Assembly: GCA_964535715.1 (NCBI GenBank)
Contig: CAZHUO010000010.1
Location: 1 to 44,988 of the forward strand
From: CAZCCC01 sp964535715
Lineage (GTDB): Bacteria > Patescibacteriota > Patescibacteriia > Buchananbacterales > UBA6539
Direction: 5' to 3'
Length of the DNA stretch: 44,988 nt
In this document: piece after piece, positions 8,680 to 16,308 of the stretch
Numbering within the stretch: the first letter of the stretch is position 1
How the letters are laid out: each line of letters opens with the position of its first letter
Program-made: the position numbers and the translations under genes
The notes under the pieces: generated by a model
Database searches by the model: none
Told to the model about the DNA's origin: nothing
What the model saw: the letters and a program-made list of their open reading frames with translations, nothing else

Positions 8680-9594
8680 ATGGCAATTAGGACTATAAAA
8701 AATGATAATTTTACATGGTATTATTTGACTAATTTTTCAGACGAGGAATCAAATTTTTTAAAGTCTAATTTCAAATTTCATCCGCTAGATTTAAAAGACT
8801 GTGCCGGTGAAATACAGAGAAGCAAAATTGATATATATAAAAACTACCTTTTTTTAATATTGCAGATTCCCATCTTAAGTCCGGAAAGTAAAAAAGTTGC
8901 CATAAGCCAAATATATTTTTTTGTCGGCAAAAAATTCCTTATTACTATAAGTTCTGAAAAAAATAAGTCCTTAAACAACTTGTTTTATCGCATGGCAAAC
9001 AGCCAAAAATTCAAAGAAGAAGCCTTTTCAAAAGGAACGGGATATCTGCTTTATCGGATACTGGATACGGTTTTAAGGTCAAGCTGGTCAATTCATGGAT
9101 TTTTGAATAAAGAAGTATCAAAAATCCAGGAGTACATTGACACTAGAAGATGGAAGGAATTGGTTTTTGAAGCCGCAACTTCAAGAAGAATAATTATTGA
9201 TCTTAAAGCGATTATTGATCCTCAAAAAATAATATCAAATACCCTAAGCAAAGTTAATGTTGAATTTATAGAAAAAGAAATGCTTGTTTATTTTGATGAT
9301 ATTGACGACTTCATTGAAAAAAATTGGTTCACCATTGAAAGCTACCGAGATTTCATTTTAAGCCTCCAGGAAATAAATGAATCGCTGATATCTTATAAAA
9401 CCAACCAGGTTATGAAAATATTAACCGTTGTCTCGGTTTCATTAATGCCTCTGACTCTTTTGTCCGGAATTTATGGGATGAATATCGATCTTCCATTCGA
9501 TCATAGCCCTCATTTTATCTGGTTCCTTTTTGGCGCCTTGATATTAATAATAAGCATAATATTTATATTTTTAAAGAAAAAAGATTGGATTTAA
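8680..9594 (+). CDS. corA: CorA/MIT-family divalent cation transporter
   Basis: A 304-residue protein. About 240 cytoplasmic residues rich in helices precede two C-terminal membrane segments. The family signature YGMN lies at the end of the first (LSGIYGMNIDLPF), forming the selectivity loop. The last residues are basic (KKKDW). CorA family channels form pentamers that move Mg2+ or related ions across the membrane and are gated by ion binding to the cytoplasmic funnel. Length is normal. It lies in a tight operon, six bases after the receiver and four before the sugar kinase, so its expression may follow the two-component genes. Substrate (Mg, Co, Ni or Zn) cannot be decided. Confidence 0.88.
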   Translation: MAIRTIKNDNFTWYYLTNFSDEESNFLKSNFKFHPLDLKDCAGEIQRSKIDIYKNYLFLILQIPILSPESKKVAISQIYFFVGKKFLITISSEKNKSLNNLFYRMANSQKFKEEAFSKGTGYLLYRILDTVLRSSWSIHGFLNKEVSKIQEYIDTRRWKELVFEAATSRRIIIDLKAIIDPQKIISNTLSKVNVEFIEKEMLVYFDDIDDFIEKNWFTIESYRDFILSLQEINESLISYKTNQVMKILTVVSVSLMPLTLLSGIYGMNIDLPFDHSPHFIWFLFGALILIISIIFIFLKKKDWI

Positions 9595-9598
9595 AAAT

Positions 9599-10603
9599 AT
9601 GCCAAATTTCGATGTAATTACAATCGGCGGAGCGGTAAAAGACATAACATTTTATACAAAGCAGGGTAAAATCATTTTTACCCCGCGGGACTTGACTGCT
9701 CAAAAAATGCTTGCTTTCGAATATGGTGCAAAAATTGACACCAAAGAAGTTTATTTAAGCTGGGGTGGCGGCGCTGCAAATTCGGCAGTATCATTTTCAA
9801 ATTTTGGCTTGAAAGTGGCAGCTTTAGTAAAACTGGGCAGAGACGAAGCATCAAAAGAATTGCTAAATAATTTTAAAAAATCAAAAGTTGATACTCGGCT
9901 TGTTCAGCTTGACGGCAAGCTTAAAACCGGCTTTTCAGTAATTATTGGCATTGACAATAAAGAAAAAGAACATGTCGGATTTCTTTATCGCGGGGCGAAT
10001 AATAATTTAGAAATACCTAAAAGTTATGATGGATTCATTAGTACTTTTTATTTTTACATATCATCTTTATCTGGAAAAAATTGGCTAAAAAATTTAAAGA
10101 CCATTTATACCTTGGCAAAAAGCAACAACATAAAAGTTGCCTGGAACCCAGGCAACTTGCAGCTTCAAGGCGGTAAAAGGCTGATCGGAAGTTTTTTAAA
10201 GGAAACAAACGTATTAATATTAAACAAAGACGAGGCAATTGAACTTGCACTTTCAGGAATCAAAATGGGCAGGAAAAATCCAAGTTATCTTAATAAACCC
10301 TTGTATTTATTAAATATTTTGCATGAATGGGGGCCAAAAATAGTGATTATTACCGAAGGCGTCAAAGGCTCATGGGTTTTTGACGGCAAAAATATATTAC
10401 GTCAAAAAGCGATGAAAACAAAAGTGATAAATACTACCGGTGTTGGCGACGCTTTCGGTTCGAGCTTTGTTGCCGGGCTAATTTTAAAAAACAGCATTAA
10501 AAAATCCTTAAAAATGGCGGCAATTAACAGCGCATCTGTTTGCAGCAAAATTGGCGCCCAAACCGGCTTGCTTAAAAAAAATGAAATTTTTAAAAAATTG
10601 TAA
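9599..10603 (+). CDS. PfkB-family (ribokinase-like) carbohydrate or nucleoside kinase
   Basis: A 334-residue kinase. The N-terminal PfkB signature region (WGGGAANSAVSFSNFG) binds substrate, and the C-terminal signature NTTGVGDAFGSSFVAG holds the catalytic Asp and anion hole. PfkB enzymes transfer the ATP gamma phosphate to a sugar or nucleoside hydroxyl. The exact substrate (ribose, fructose phosphate, adenosine or another) cannot be assigned from these motifs. It is directly followed, four bases on, by pduL and ackA, so its product may enter the same fermentative route. It would act in the cytoplasm, probably as a dimer through the beta-lid typical of the family. Confidence 0.85.
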   Translation: MPNFDVITIGGAVKDITFYTKQGKIIFTPRDLTAQKMLAFEYGAKIDTKEVYLSWGGGAANSAVSFSNFGLKVAALVKLGRDEASKELLNNFKKSKVDTRLVQLDGKLKTGFSVIIGIDNKEKEHVGFLYRGANNNLEIPKSYDGFISTFYFYISSLSGKNWLKNLKTIYTLAKSNNIKVAWNPGNLQLQGGKRLIGSFLKETNVLILNKDEAIELALSGIKMGRKNPSYLNKPLYLLNILHEWGPKIVIITEGVKGSWVFDGKNILRQKAMKTKVINTTGVGDAFGSSFVAGLILKNSIKKSLKMAAINSASVCSKIGAQTGLLKKNEIFKKL

Positions 10604-10607
10604 ATCT

Positions 10608-11192
10608 ATGAAAATAAATAAAGTAATAGTTGAAATTTCGGCCCATCATTGCCATATTTCTAGAAGCGACTTGGATATAATCTACGGAAAAAATTACAAA
10701 TTAACACCGATTAAGCCGCTTTCTCAAACCGGTCAGTTTGCCTGCAAAGAAACCGTGACAATAAAAGTGGGGGATAAATCAATTAACGGCTTAAGAATCC
10801 TTGGCCCGGAAAGAGAAAACAGCCAAGTAGAAATTTCTATTTCGGAAAGCCGATATTTGAAAGTTAATCCGCCAATCGTTGAATGCAGCCGTCCAAAAAA
10901 TCCAAAATGCTGCCAAATAGTGGAAATAATCGGCCCAAAAGGGAAAGTCAAGCGCTGTGCTCTTATTGTTGCTTTCCGCCATTTTCATACTGATTTTATA
11001 ACGGCAGAAAATATCGGAGTTAAAGACAAGCAATTAATATCTCTTAAAATTTACGGAAAAAGAGGAATTACTTTTCACAACGTTCTAGTCAGGGTAAATA
11101 AAAATTTTAAGCCCAGGGTTCATTTGGACACTGATGAAGGCAATGCTGCCGGACTTAAAGGCGGAGAGCTTGGTGAAATTATATTAAAATAA
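10608..11192 (+). CDS. pduL: PduL-type phosphotransacylase
   Basis: A 194-residue enzyme interconverting acyl-CoA and acyl phosphate, most likely acetyl-CoA and acetyl phosphate here because acetate kinase follows. ATG 10608 is chosen over an upstream start inside the kinase gene: it begins right at the family's first strand and gives four bases of spacing. Zinc-binding motifs are present: HHCH near the N-terminus (His14, His16), RHFH (His125, His127) and HLDTDE (His172). The usual RHVH appears as HHCH. LTPIKPLSQTGQFA, RILGP and ITFHNVLVRV are also typical. There is no encapsulation peptide or microcompartment gene nearby, so this is a housekeeping form. PduL replaces the unrelated Pta in many bacteria. 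Confidence 0.93.
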   Translation: MKINKVIVEISAHHCHISRSDLDIIYGKNYKLTPIKPLSQTGQFACKETVTIKVGDKSINGLRILGPERENSQVEISISESRYLKVNPPIVECSRPKNPKCCQIVEIIGPKGKVKRCALIVAFRHFHTDFITAENIGVKDKQLISLKIYGKRGITFHNVLVRVNKNFKPRVHLDTDEGNAAGLKGGELGEIILK

Positions 11193-11205
11193 GAATTTTT
11201 AATTT

Positions 11206-12381
11206 ATGGCAAAATTAAAAGAATATATTTTAGTTATTAATTCAGGATCAGCTACCATTAAATTTAAAATTTTCAACCAAAATGATTATTCTGTCGCTTT
11301 AAGCGGAATTGTTGAAAAAATCGGGTTGCCAGGATCTTTTATTAACATTGAAGAGAGTTATTCAAAAAGGATTATAATGAAAAATTTTCCTTCTGGCTTA
11401 GCTGATCACCAGCAAGGAATGCAAGTAATTTTAACTCATCTCAATTATTGGATTAAATTAATAAAAGTAATCGGCCACAGGGTTGTCCATGGCGGAGAAA
11501 AATTTACCGAACCGACAATAATCAGCAAAAAAGTTATATTAGAGCTAAAAAACTATGACCAGCTTGCACCGCTTCATAATCCGATCAACCTAGGTTGCAT
11601 TAAGTCTTGCATTGATTTTTTCCCTAAAATTAAAAATATAGCGGTTTTTGATACCGGTTATTACAAAACATTGCCAAATTACGCTTATTTGTATTCAATT
11701 CCATACAAGTATTACTTGGAAAATAAAATTAGGCGCTATGGATTTCATGGAATTTCCCATCAATATTCCGCTCAAAAAGCGGCGAAAAAATTAAAAAAGC
11801 CATTGGAAAAATTAAAATTGATTACTTGTCACCTTGGTTCGGGCTGTTCAATTACCGCAACAAAATTCGGAAAAGCAATTGAAACTTCAATGGGATTTAC
11901 CCCGCTTGAAGGTCTGACGATGGGTACTAGAAGCGGCGATATTGACCCGTCGATAATATTATTTTGGATCAGGCATTTAGGCATGTCTTTGGATGAAATA
12001 GAGACAACATTGAACAAAAAATCAGGAATCTTGGGAATTTTCGGCTATAGTAATGATTTAAGAGATGTCATGGTTGCTTGCGGTTATCAAGTAAAAGGAT
12101 ATCGATCGCAAAAAAAATTCAATAAGAATGAAAAAGAAATGGCGAGGCTTGCACTTAATATTTTTATTTATGATATTGTCAGATATATTGGAAGTTACAT
12201 CACGATCATGAGTAATGCGGATAGTGTAGTATTCACTGGAGGAATAGGCGAAAGAAACCAAGATGTCAGAAGGCTGATTATGAGTAATTTAAGAAAAACA
12301 TTTCCAAAATTAAAATCATTGGTAATACCGGCAAACGAAGAGCTGATGATTGCAAAGCAAATCAACCATAATATACTTTAA
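11206..12381 (+). CDS. ackA: Acetate kinase
   Basis: A 391-residue ASKHA-fold kinase converting acetyl phosphate and ADP to acetate and ATP. Motifs include VINSGSATIKFKIF (phosphate 1 loop), GHRVVHGG with the substrate-binding Arg, VFDTGYYKTLP, RRYGFHGISH, LGSGCSI and FTGGIGER. MGTRSGDIDP matches the family signature. Together with pduL 13 bases upstream it gives a complete acetyl-CoA to acetate route with substrate-level ATP synthesis, a main energy source inferred for many CPR bacteria. Length is close to the usual 400 residues. Confidence 0.95.
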   Translation: MAKLKEYILVINSGSATIKFKIFNQNDYSVALSGIVEKIGLPGSFINIEESYSKRIIMKNFPSGLADHQQGMQVILTHLNYWIKLIKVIGHRVVHGGEKFTEPTIISKKVILELKNYDQLAPLHNPINLGCIKSCIDFFPKIKNIAVFDTGYYKTLPNYAYLYSIPYKYYLENKIRRYGFHGISHQYSAQKAAKKLKKPLEKLKLITCHLGSGCSITATKFGKAIETSMGFTPLEGLTMGTRSGDIDPSIILFWIRHLGMSLDEIETTLNKKSGILGIFGYSNDLRDVMVACGYQVKGYRSQKKFNKNEKEMARLALNIFIYDIVRYIGSYITIMSNADSVVFTGGIGERNQDVRRLIMSNLRKTFPKLKSLVIPANEELMIAKQINHNIL

Positions 12382-12388
12382 TTTATCC

Positions 12389-13996
12389 ATGCTTTCGAAG
12401 CTATTCAATAATAAATCCAAAACGATTACTTCAGCCGCAATAATTCTTGGAGCGGCTTCTTTACTTTCCAGGCTTCTTGGATTAATTAGAGACAGGGTCT
12501 TGGCCGGGGAATTCGGCGCCGGAGCCGAATTGGACATGTATTATGCCGCTTTCAGAATTCCCGATATGGTTTTTAATCTTTTAGTGCTTGGGGCGCTTTC
12601 AGCTGGGTTTATTCCGATCTTCATGACTTATTTGAAAAACAAAAATAGCGCCTGGGAATTGGCAAATATCACTTTAAATGTAATGATTTTATGCCTGGCT
12701 ATTCTGTCGGCCTTAATGATTATTTTGGCTCCCTGGATTCTAAAAATAATTACACCCGGTTTTGATAAAGATCAACTGGAAATTACTACAAAACTTACCA
12801 GAATTATGTTTTTAAGCCCAATATTTTTGGGTATTTCCGGAATTTTCGGCGGAATTTTGCAATCCTTTAAAAAATTTTTCATATATTCAATCTCGCCGAT
12901 TTTATATAATATTGGAATAATTTTCGGTGCTTTATTTTTTGTTCCATTAATCGGCTTATCAGGGCTTGCTTGGGGAGTAGTTTTGGGTGCTTTTGCCCAC
13001 ATGCTAATACAGCTGCTGGCTGCGATACCCCTGGGCTATCGCTATCGATTTATTTTAGACTTAAATAATAATGGCGTTAGAAAAATAATTAAAATGATGC
13101 TTCCTAGAACTTTAGGCCTGGTAGTTTCACAGCTTAATTTTTTAATTGTCACAATAATCGGCTCAACCCTTGCAGCCGGCAGCATTGCCATATTTAATTT
13201 GGCAAATAATATCCAAAGTTTTCCTTTAGGAATTTTCGGAGTGTCTTTTGCCATTGCCGCTTTTCCCGCTCTTTCAGAAATCGCCGATAAGAAAAAAGAA
13301 TTTATTAATACGCTTTCACTGACTATCAGACAGATATTATTTTTTATCATACCTTCATCGGCCATGCTTATTGTTCTAAGGGCTCAGTTCGTCAGGGTTA
13401 TTTTAGGTTCTGGCCGATTCAGCTGGGAAGATACAGTTATAACCCTTGAAACATTGTCTCTTTTTGCCATAAGCTTGTTTGCTCAGGCCATTATTTTAGT
13501 CTTAATCAGGGCTTTTTACGCTCAGCAGGATGCCAATACTCCGTTTTATGCCGGATTAATTTCAGCTTTTGCCAATATAATACTTGCGGTTATTTTGGCC
13601 GAGCCTTTTGGAGTTTTAGGACTTGCCTTGTCTTTTTCACTGGCAAATATTTTAAATCTTACCCTGCTGGGACTGCTTTTGCATAATAAGCTCGGAAAAC
13701 TGGACGGCGAAAAAATTTTATATTCATTCGTAAAAATTATTGTAGCCACTTTTTTACTGTCAATTACCGCTCAGGCGGTAAAATATCCGATTGAAAGAGT
13801 AATGGGCCTTGACACTCTTATTGGCGTAACAACACAGGCTGCAAGCGCTGCATTAGCGGGAATTAGCATGTATTTTTTGGTTTGTTGGCTCCTCAAAAGC
13901 GATGAATTAAACATATTTATTAATTCATTAAAGAAGAGATTCTTTAAAAATCCGGTTATTGCCGAAGAAATTATTGAAAAGGAAAAATTGACTTAA
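12389..13996 (+). CDS. murJ: Lipid II flippase MurJ (MviN)
   Basis: A 535-residue MOP-superfamily membrane protein with about 14 hydrophobic segments. The N-terminal region carries the MurJ signature (LLGLIRDRVLAGEFG, then YYAAFRIPDMV and GALSAGFIPIF). It moves the peptidoglycan precursor lipid II across the membrane. ATG 12389 is preferred over an upstream in-frame codon at 12350, which overlaps ackA by 32 bases; 12389 gives a seven-base gap. It is the last gene of the 6742-13996 operon. Its stop overlaps the -35 element of the lepA promoter. A role in exporting another lipid-linked glycan is possible, since a polysaccharide locus is in the same window. Confidence 0.92.
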   Translation: MLSKLFNNKSKTITSAAIILGAASLLSRLLGLIRDRVLAGEFGAGAELDMYYAAFRIPDMVFNLLVLGALSAGFIPIFMTYLKNKNSAWELANITLNVMILCLAILSALMIILAPWILKIITPGFDKDQLEITTKLTRIMFLSPIFLGISGIFGGILQSFKKFFIYSISPILYNIGIIFGALFFVPLIGLSGLAWGVVLGAFAHMLIQLLAAIPLGYRYRFILDLNNNGVRKIIKMMLPRTLGLVVSQLNFLIVTIIGSTLAAGSIAIFNLANNIQSFPLGIFGVSFAIAAFPALSEIADKKKEFINTLSLTIRQILFFIIPSSAMLIVLRAQFVRVILGSGRFSWEDTVITLETLSLFAISLFAQAIILVLIRAFYAQQDANTPFYAGLISAFANIILAVILAEPFGVLGLALSFSLANILNLTLLGLLLHNKLGKLDGEKILYSFVKIIVATFLLSITAQAVKYPIERVMGLDTLIGVTTQAASAALAGISMYFLVCWLLKSDELNIFINSLKKRFFKNPVIAEEIIEKEKLT

Positions 13997-14016
13997 ATAG
14001 GCGATAGGGTTAATAT
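13988..14016 (+). promoter_or_regulatory. Promoter for lepA
   Basis: TTGACT at 13988-13993 overlaps the last codons of murJ; TAATAT at 14011-14016 follows after 17 bases. The two boxes are identical to those before rplU. The predicted start is near 14023, leaving a leader of about 56 bases. Confidence 0.65.
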
Positions 14017-14078
14017 GGCAAAATAATGTTTGCTATAAAAAATTTATCGCTTTATAACTATATTAGTTTGTATAAAAT

Positions 14079-15851
14079 ATGCTGGATAAAATCCGAAATT
14101 TCTGTATTATCGCCCATATCGACCACGGAAAATCAACGTTGGCTGATCGTTTTTTGGAATTTACTGAAACCGTTTCAAAGAGAGAAATGAAAGAGCAAAT
14201 TCTTGATCAAATGGATATTGAGCGCGAAAGGGGAATAACTATCAAACTTCAGCCCGTCAGGATGAACTGGCATGATTTTCAGTTAAATTTAATTGATACA
14301 CCCGGACATGTTGATTTCAGCTATGAAGTGTCCAGAAGCCTGGCTGCGGTCGAAGGAGCAATTCTTTTGGTTGATGCAACCCAGGGAGTACAAGCCCAAA
14401 CGGTTGCAAATTTATACCTCGCACTTGAACAGGATTTAACTATTATACCGGTGATTAACAAAATAGATTTGCCAAATGCCGAGGTTGAAAAGGTCAAGCA
14501 TGAAATCTGCCAGCTTGTTGGCTGTAAAGAAGAAGATATTCTAAAAGTCTCGGCAAAAACCGGCCAAGGAGTTCAGGAAGTTTTACAGGCCGTAATTGAC
14601 AGAGTTAACCCGCCAAAACAAAATCAAAATCAATTGCTAAGAGCGCTGATATTCGATTCCAATTTTGATGAATACCGCGGAGTAATAGCTGAGGTAAGAA
14701 TAGTACAAGGAATGGTCAAGGCCGGCGACAAAATTAAATTTATATCAACAGATAAATTATCAGAAGTTTTGGAAGTCGGTTATTTTTGCCCTAAATTAAA
14801 AAAAATTGAAAAACTTAATCAGGGTGAAATAGGCTATATTGTAACCGGTCTTAAAAATATTGAATTTTGTCGGGTTGGAGATACCATTACCAAAGAACAT
14901 GAAAAAGTTGAGCCATTGCACGGCTACAAAGAGGTAAAACCGATGGTTTTTGCCGGAGTTTTCAGCAAGGTTGGCGATCAATATTCCAGGCTTCGCGAAG
15001 CAATTGAAAAATTAAAACTCAACGATGCAGCCTTAATTTATGAGCCTGAGAATTCCCAAGCTTTAGGTTTTGGTTTCCGCTGCGGTTTTTTAGGATTGCT
15101 ACATTTAGAGGTCGTTCAGGAAAGGCTTAAGAGAGAATATGATTTGGATCTTATAGTCACTGTCCCAAGTGTTGCTTACAGAGTAAAACAAAAAGACGGA
15201 AAAGAATTTATTATCCACAGCCCTCAAGAACTGCCAAAACCAGAACTAATTGAACAGGTATATGAACCGGTTATGATTTTGGATATTTTTTCGCCCAAAC
15301 AATACCTTGGATCGATAATGCAGCTTGTTTCTCAAAAACGGGGAATATATCTAAATACCGAATATCTTGATGAGAATATCGCTGTTTTGCATTATCATGT
15401 GCCGCTGACGATGTTGCTTGTTGATTTTTATGACAAGCTTAAAAGCGTTTCTTCCGGATATGCATCACTAAGTTATGATTTTTTAAATTACCAGCAAACA
15501 GACATTATTAAGCTTGATATTTTAGTGGCGGAAGAAAAAGTTGAGGCCTTAACTTCATTGGTTTACAAAGACGAAGCGTTTTCAGCCGGCAAAAAAGTTG
15601 TTAATTCGCTCAAAAATACGTTGCCAAAACAAAATTTCGTCGTCAAAATACAGGCCGCTGTCAGCGGAAAAATTATTGCGGCCGAAAGAATATCGGCATA
15701 CAGAAAAGACGTCACCGCCAAGCTTTATGGCGGAGATTACACCAGAAAAAGAAAACTTTTGGAGAAGCAGAAGAAAGGCAAAAAGAAAATGATGTCTCAT
15801 GGCAGAGTTGACATACCGACAGAAGCTTTTTTAGCCGTTTTAAAAAAATAA
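14079..15851 (+). CDS. lepA: Elongation factor 4 (LepA), ribosome-associated GTPase
   Basis: A 590-residue translational GTPase that acts on ribosomes during elongation and under stress. G1 is AHIDHGKS, G2 is in the RGITIK segment, G3 is DTPGHVDF and G4 is NKIDLP. The EF-G-like domains and the LepA-specific C-terminal domain follow (the VDIPTEAFLAVL ending is typical). Length is normal (about 600). It has its own promoter at 13988 and terminator at 15861, so it is probably a single-gene unit. Confidence 0.97.
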   Translation: MLDKIRNFCIIAHIDHGKSTLADRFLEFTETVSKREMKEQILDQMDIERERGITIKLQPVRMNWHDFQLNLIDTPGHVDFSYEVSRSLAAVEGAILLVDATQGVQAQTVANLYLALEQDLTIIPVINKIDLPNAEVEKVKHEICQLVGCKEEDILKVSAKTGQGVQEVLQAVIDRVNPPKQNQNQLLRALIFDSNFDEYRGVIAEVRIVQGMVKAGDKIKFISTDKLSEVLEVGYFCPKLKKIEKLNQGEIGYIVTGLKNIEFCRVGDTITKEHEKVEPLHGYKEVKPMVFAGVFSKVGDQYSRLREAIEKLKLNDAALIYEPENSQALGFGFRCGFLGLLHLEVVQERLKREYDLDLIVTVPSVAYRVKQKDGKEFIIHSPQELPKPELIEQVYEPVMILDIFSPKQYLGSIMQLVSQKRGIYLNTEYLDENIAVLHYHVPLTMLLVDFYDKLKSVSSGYASLSYDFLNYQQTDIIKLDILVAEEKVEALTSLVYKDEAFSAGKKVVNSLKNTLPKQNFVVKIQAAVSGKIIAAERISAYRKDVTAKLYGGDYTRKRKLLEKQKKGKKKMMSHGRVDIPTEAFLAVLKK

Positions 15852-15860
15852 ATTTAATTT

Positions 15861-15890
15861 AAAAAAATATCCATGCTCGGATATTTTTTT
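15861..15890 (+). terminator. Terminator after lepA
   Basis: A 12-base perfect stem (15861-15872 with 15879-15890) around the loop ATGCTC, ending in seven T residues. It lies ten bases after the lepA stop. Confidence 0.88.
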
Positions 15891-15951
15891 ATATAAATTT
15901 AGATATAATTGCTTTAATTAAATCACAGTAAGATAATCTGCTTAATTTATT

Positions 15952-16093
15952 GGCGACGTAGGGCGAGAGAAACAAAAAGTAAACAACTTTTTGTTTCCGA
16001 GCCGAGGAGCCGTCAAAGGGTCAACACCCGAAAGCGCTCCGTCGCTAAAGCTGTAATTATCGAGCTTTGACGCGTCGGCGACTTGCTCCGCGG
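15952..16093. repeat. GC-rich hairpin element in intergenic DNA
   Basis: A GC-rich island in AT-rich intergenic sequence. It holds a perfect 12-base inverted repeat (15969-15980 with 15986-15997, loop AAACA), a GCGACG near 15954 that can pair with CGTCGC near 16039, an AAAGCT/AGCTTT hairpin near 16047-16068 and the palindrome GACGCGTC near 16069. There is no convincing reading frame. It could be a REP- or MITE-like repeat or a structured RNA; only comparison with the rest of the genome would tell. Confidence 0.4.
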
Positions 16094-16125
16094 TTAATAC
16101 CTTTATTTAAAATTAAAAAAAATTA

Positions 16126-16224
16126 TCAAAACATCGGCCCAATAGTCCAAATTATCATGGAAAAAGCGACCATTAAGGATATTATAATCCAAACTATTTT
16201 GCGCCATTTTTGCTGCTTATACAT
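16126..16224 (-). CDS. Small single-pass membrane protein (32 residues)
   Basis: A 32-residue reading frame on the minus strand: MYKQQKWRKIV, then a hydrophobic stretch (WIIISLMVAFSMIIW) and TIGPMF, ending in TGA. The positive start and single membrane span fit an inner-membrane micropeptide with its N-terminus inside. A promoter of good quality (TTTACA, 17 bases, TAAAAT at 16231-16259) ends six bases before its ATG, so the mRNA would be leaderless. It is divergent from recJ. Function unknown. I recall similar KW-plus-hydrophobic micropeptides in CPR genomes, but this is memory and not a search result. Confidence 0.55.
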   Translation of the reverse strand: MYKQQKWRKIVWIIISLMVAFSMIIWTIGPMF

Positions 16225-16230
16225 ATTATT

Positions 16231-16259
16231 ATTTTATCACTTTCAAAAATAAATGTAAA
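16231..16259 (-). promoter_or_regulatory. Promoter for the 32-residue membrane protein
   Basis: Read on the minus strand: TTTACA (16254-16259), a 17-base spacer, TAAAAT (16231-16236). The predicted start coincides with the ATG at 16224. It is back-to-back with the recJ promoter. Confidence 0.55.
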
Positions 16260-16271
16260 TAATAATTAAAT

Positions 16272-16300
16272 TTGCCGTTTTATCATTAAAATGCTAAAAT
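16272..16300 (+). promoter_or_regulatory. Promoter for recJ operon
   Basis: TTGCCG at 16272-16277, a 17-base spacer, TAAAAT at 16295-16300. The predicted start near 16307 is two bases before the recJ ATG, so this would give an essentially leaderless mRNA. Confidence 0.6.
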
Positions 16301-16308
16301 AATACACT

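Noticed and set aside
16067..16252. 61-residue plus-strand ORF
   Set aside because: It starts inside the GC-rich hairpin element and runs antisense over the better-supported micropeptide with its own promoter.
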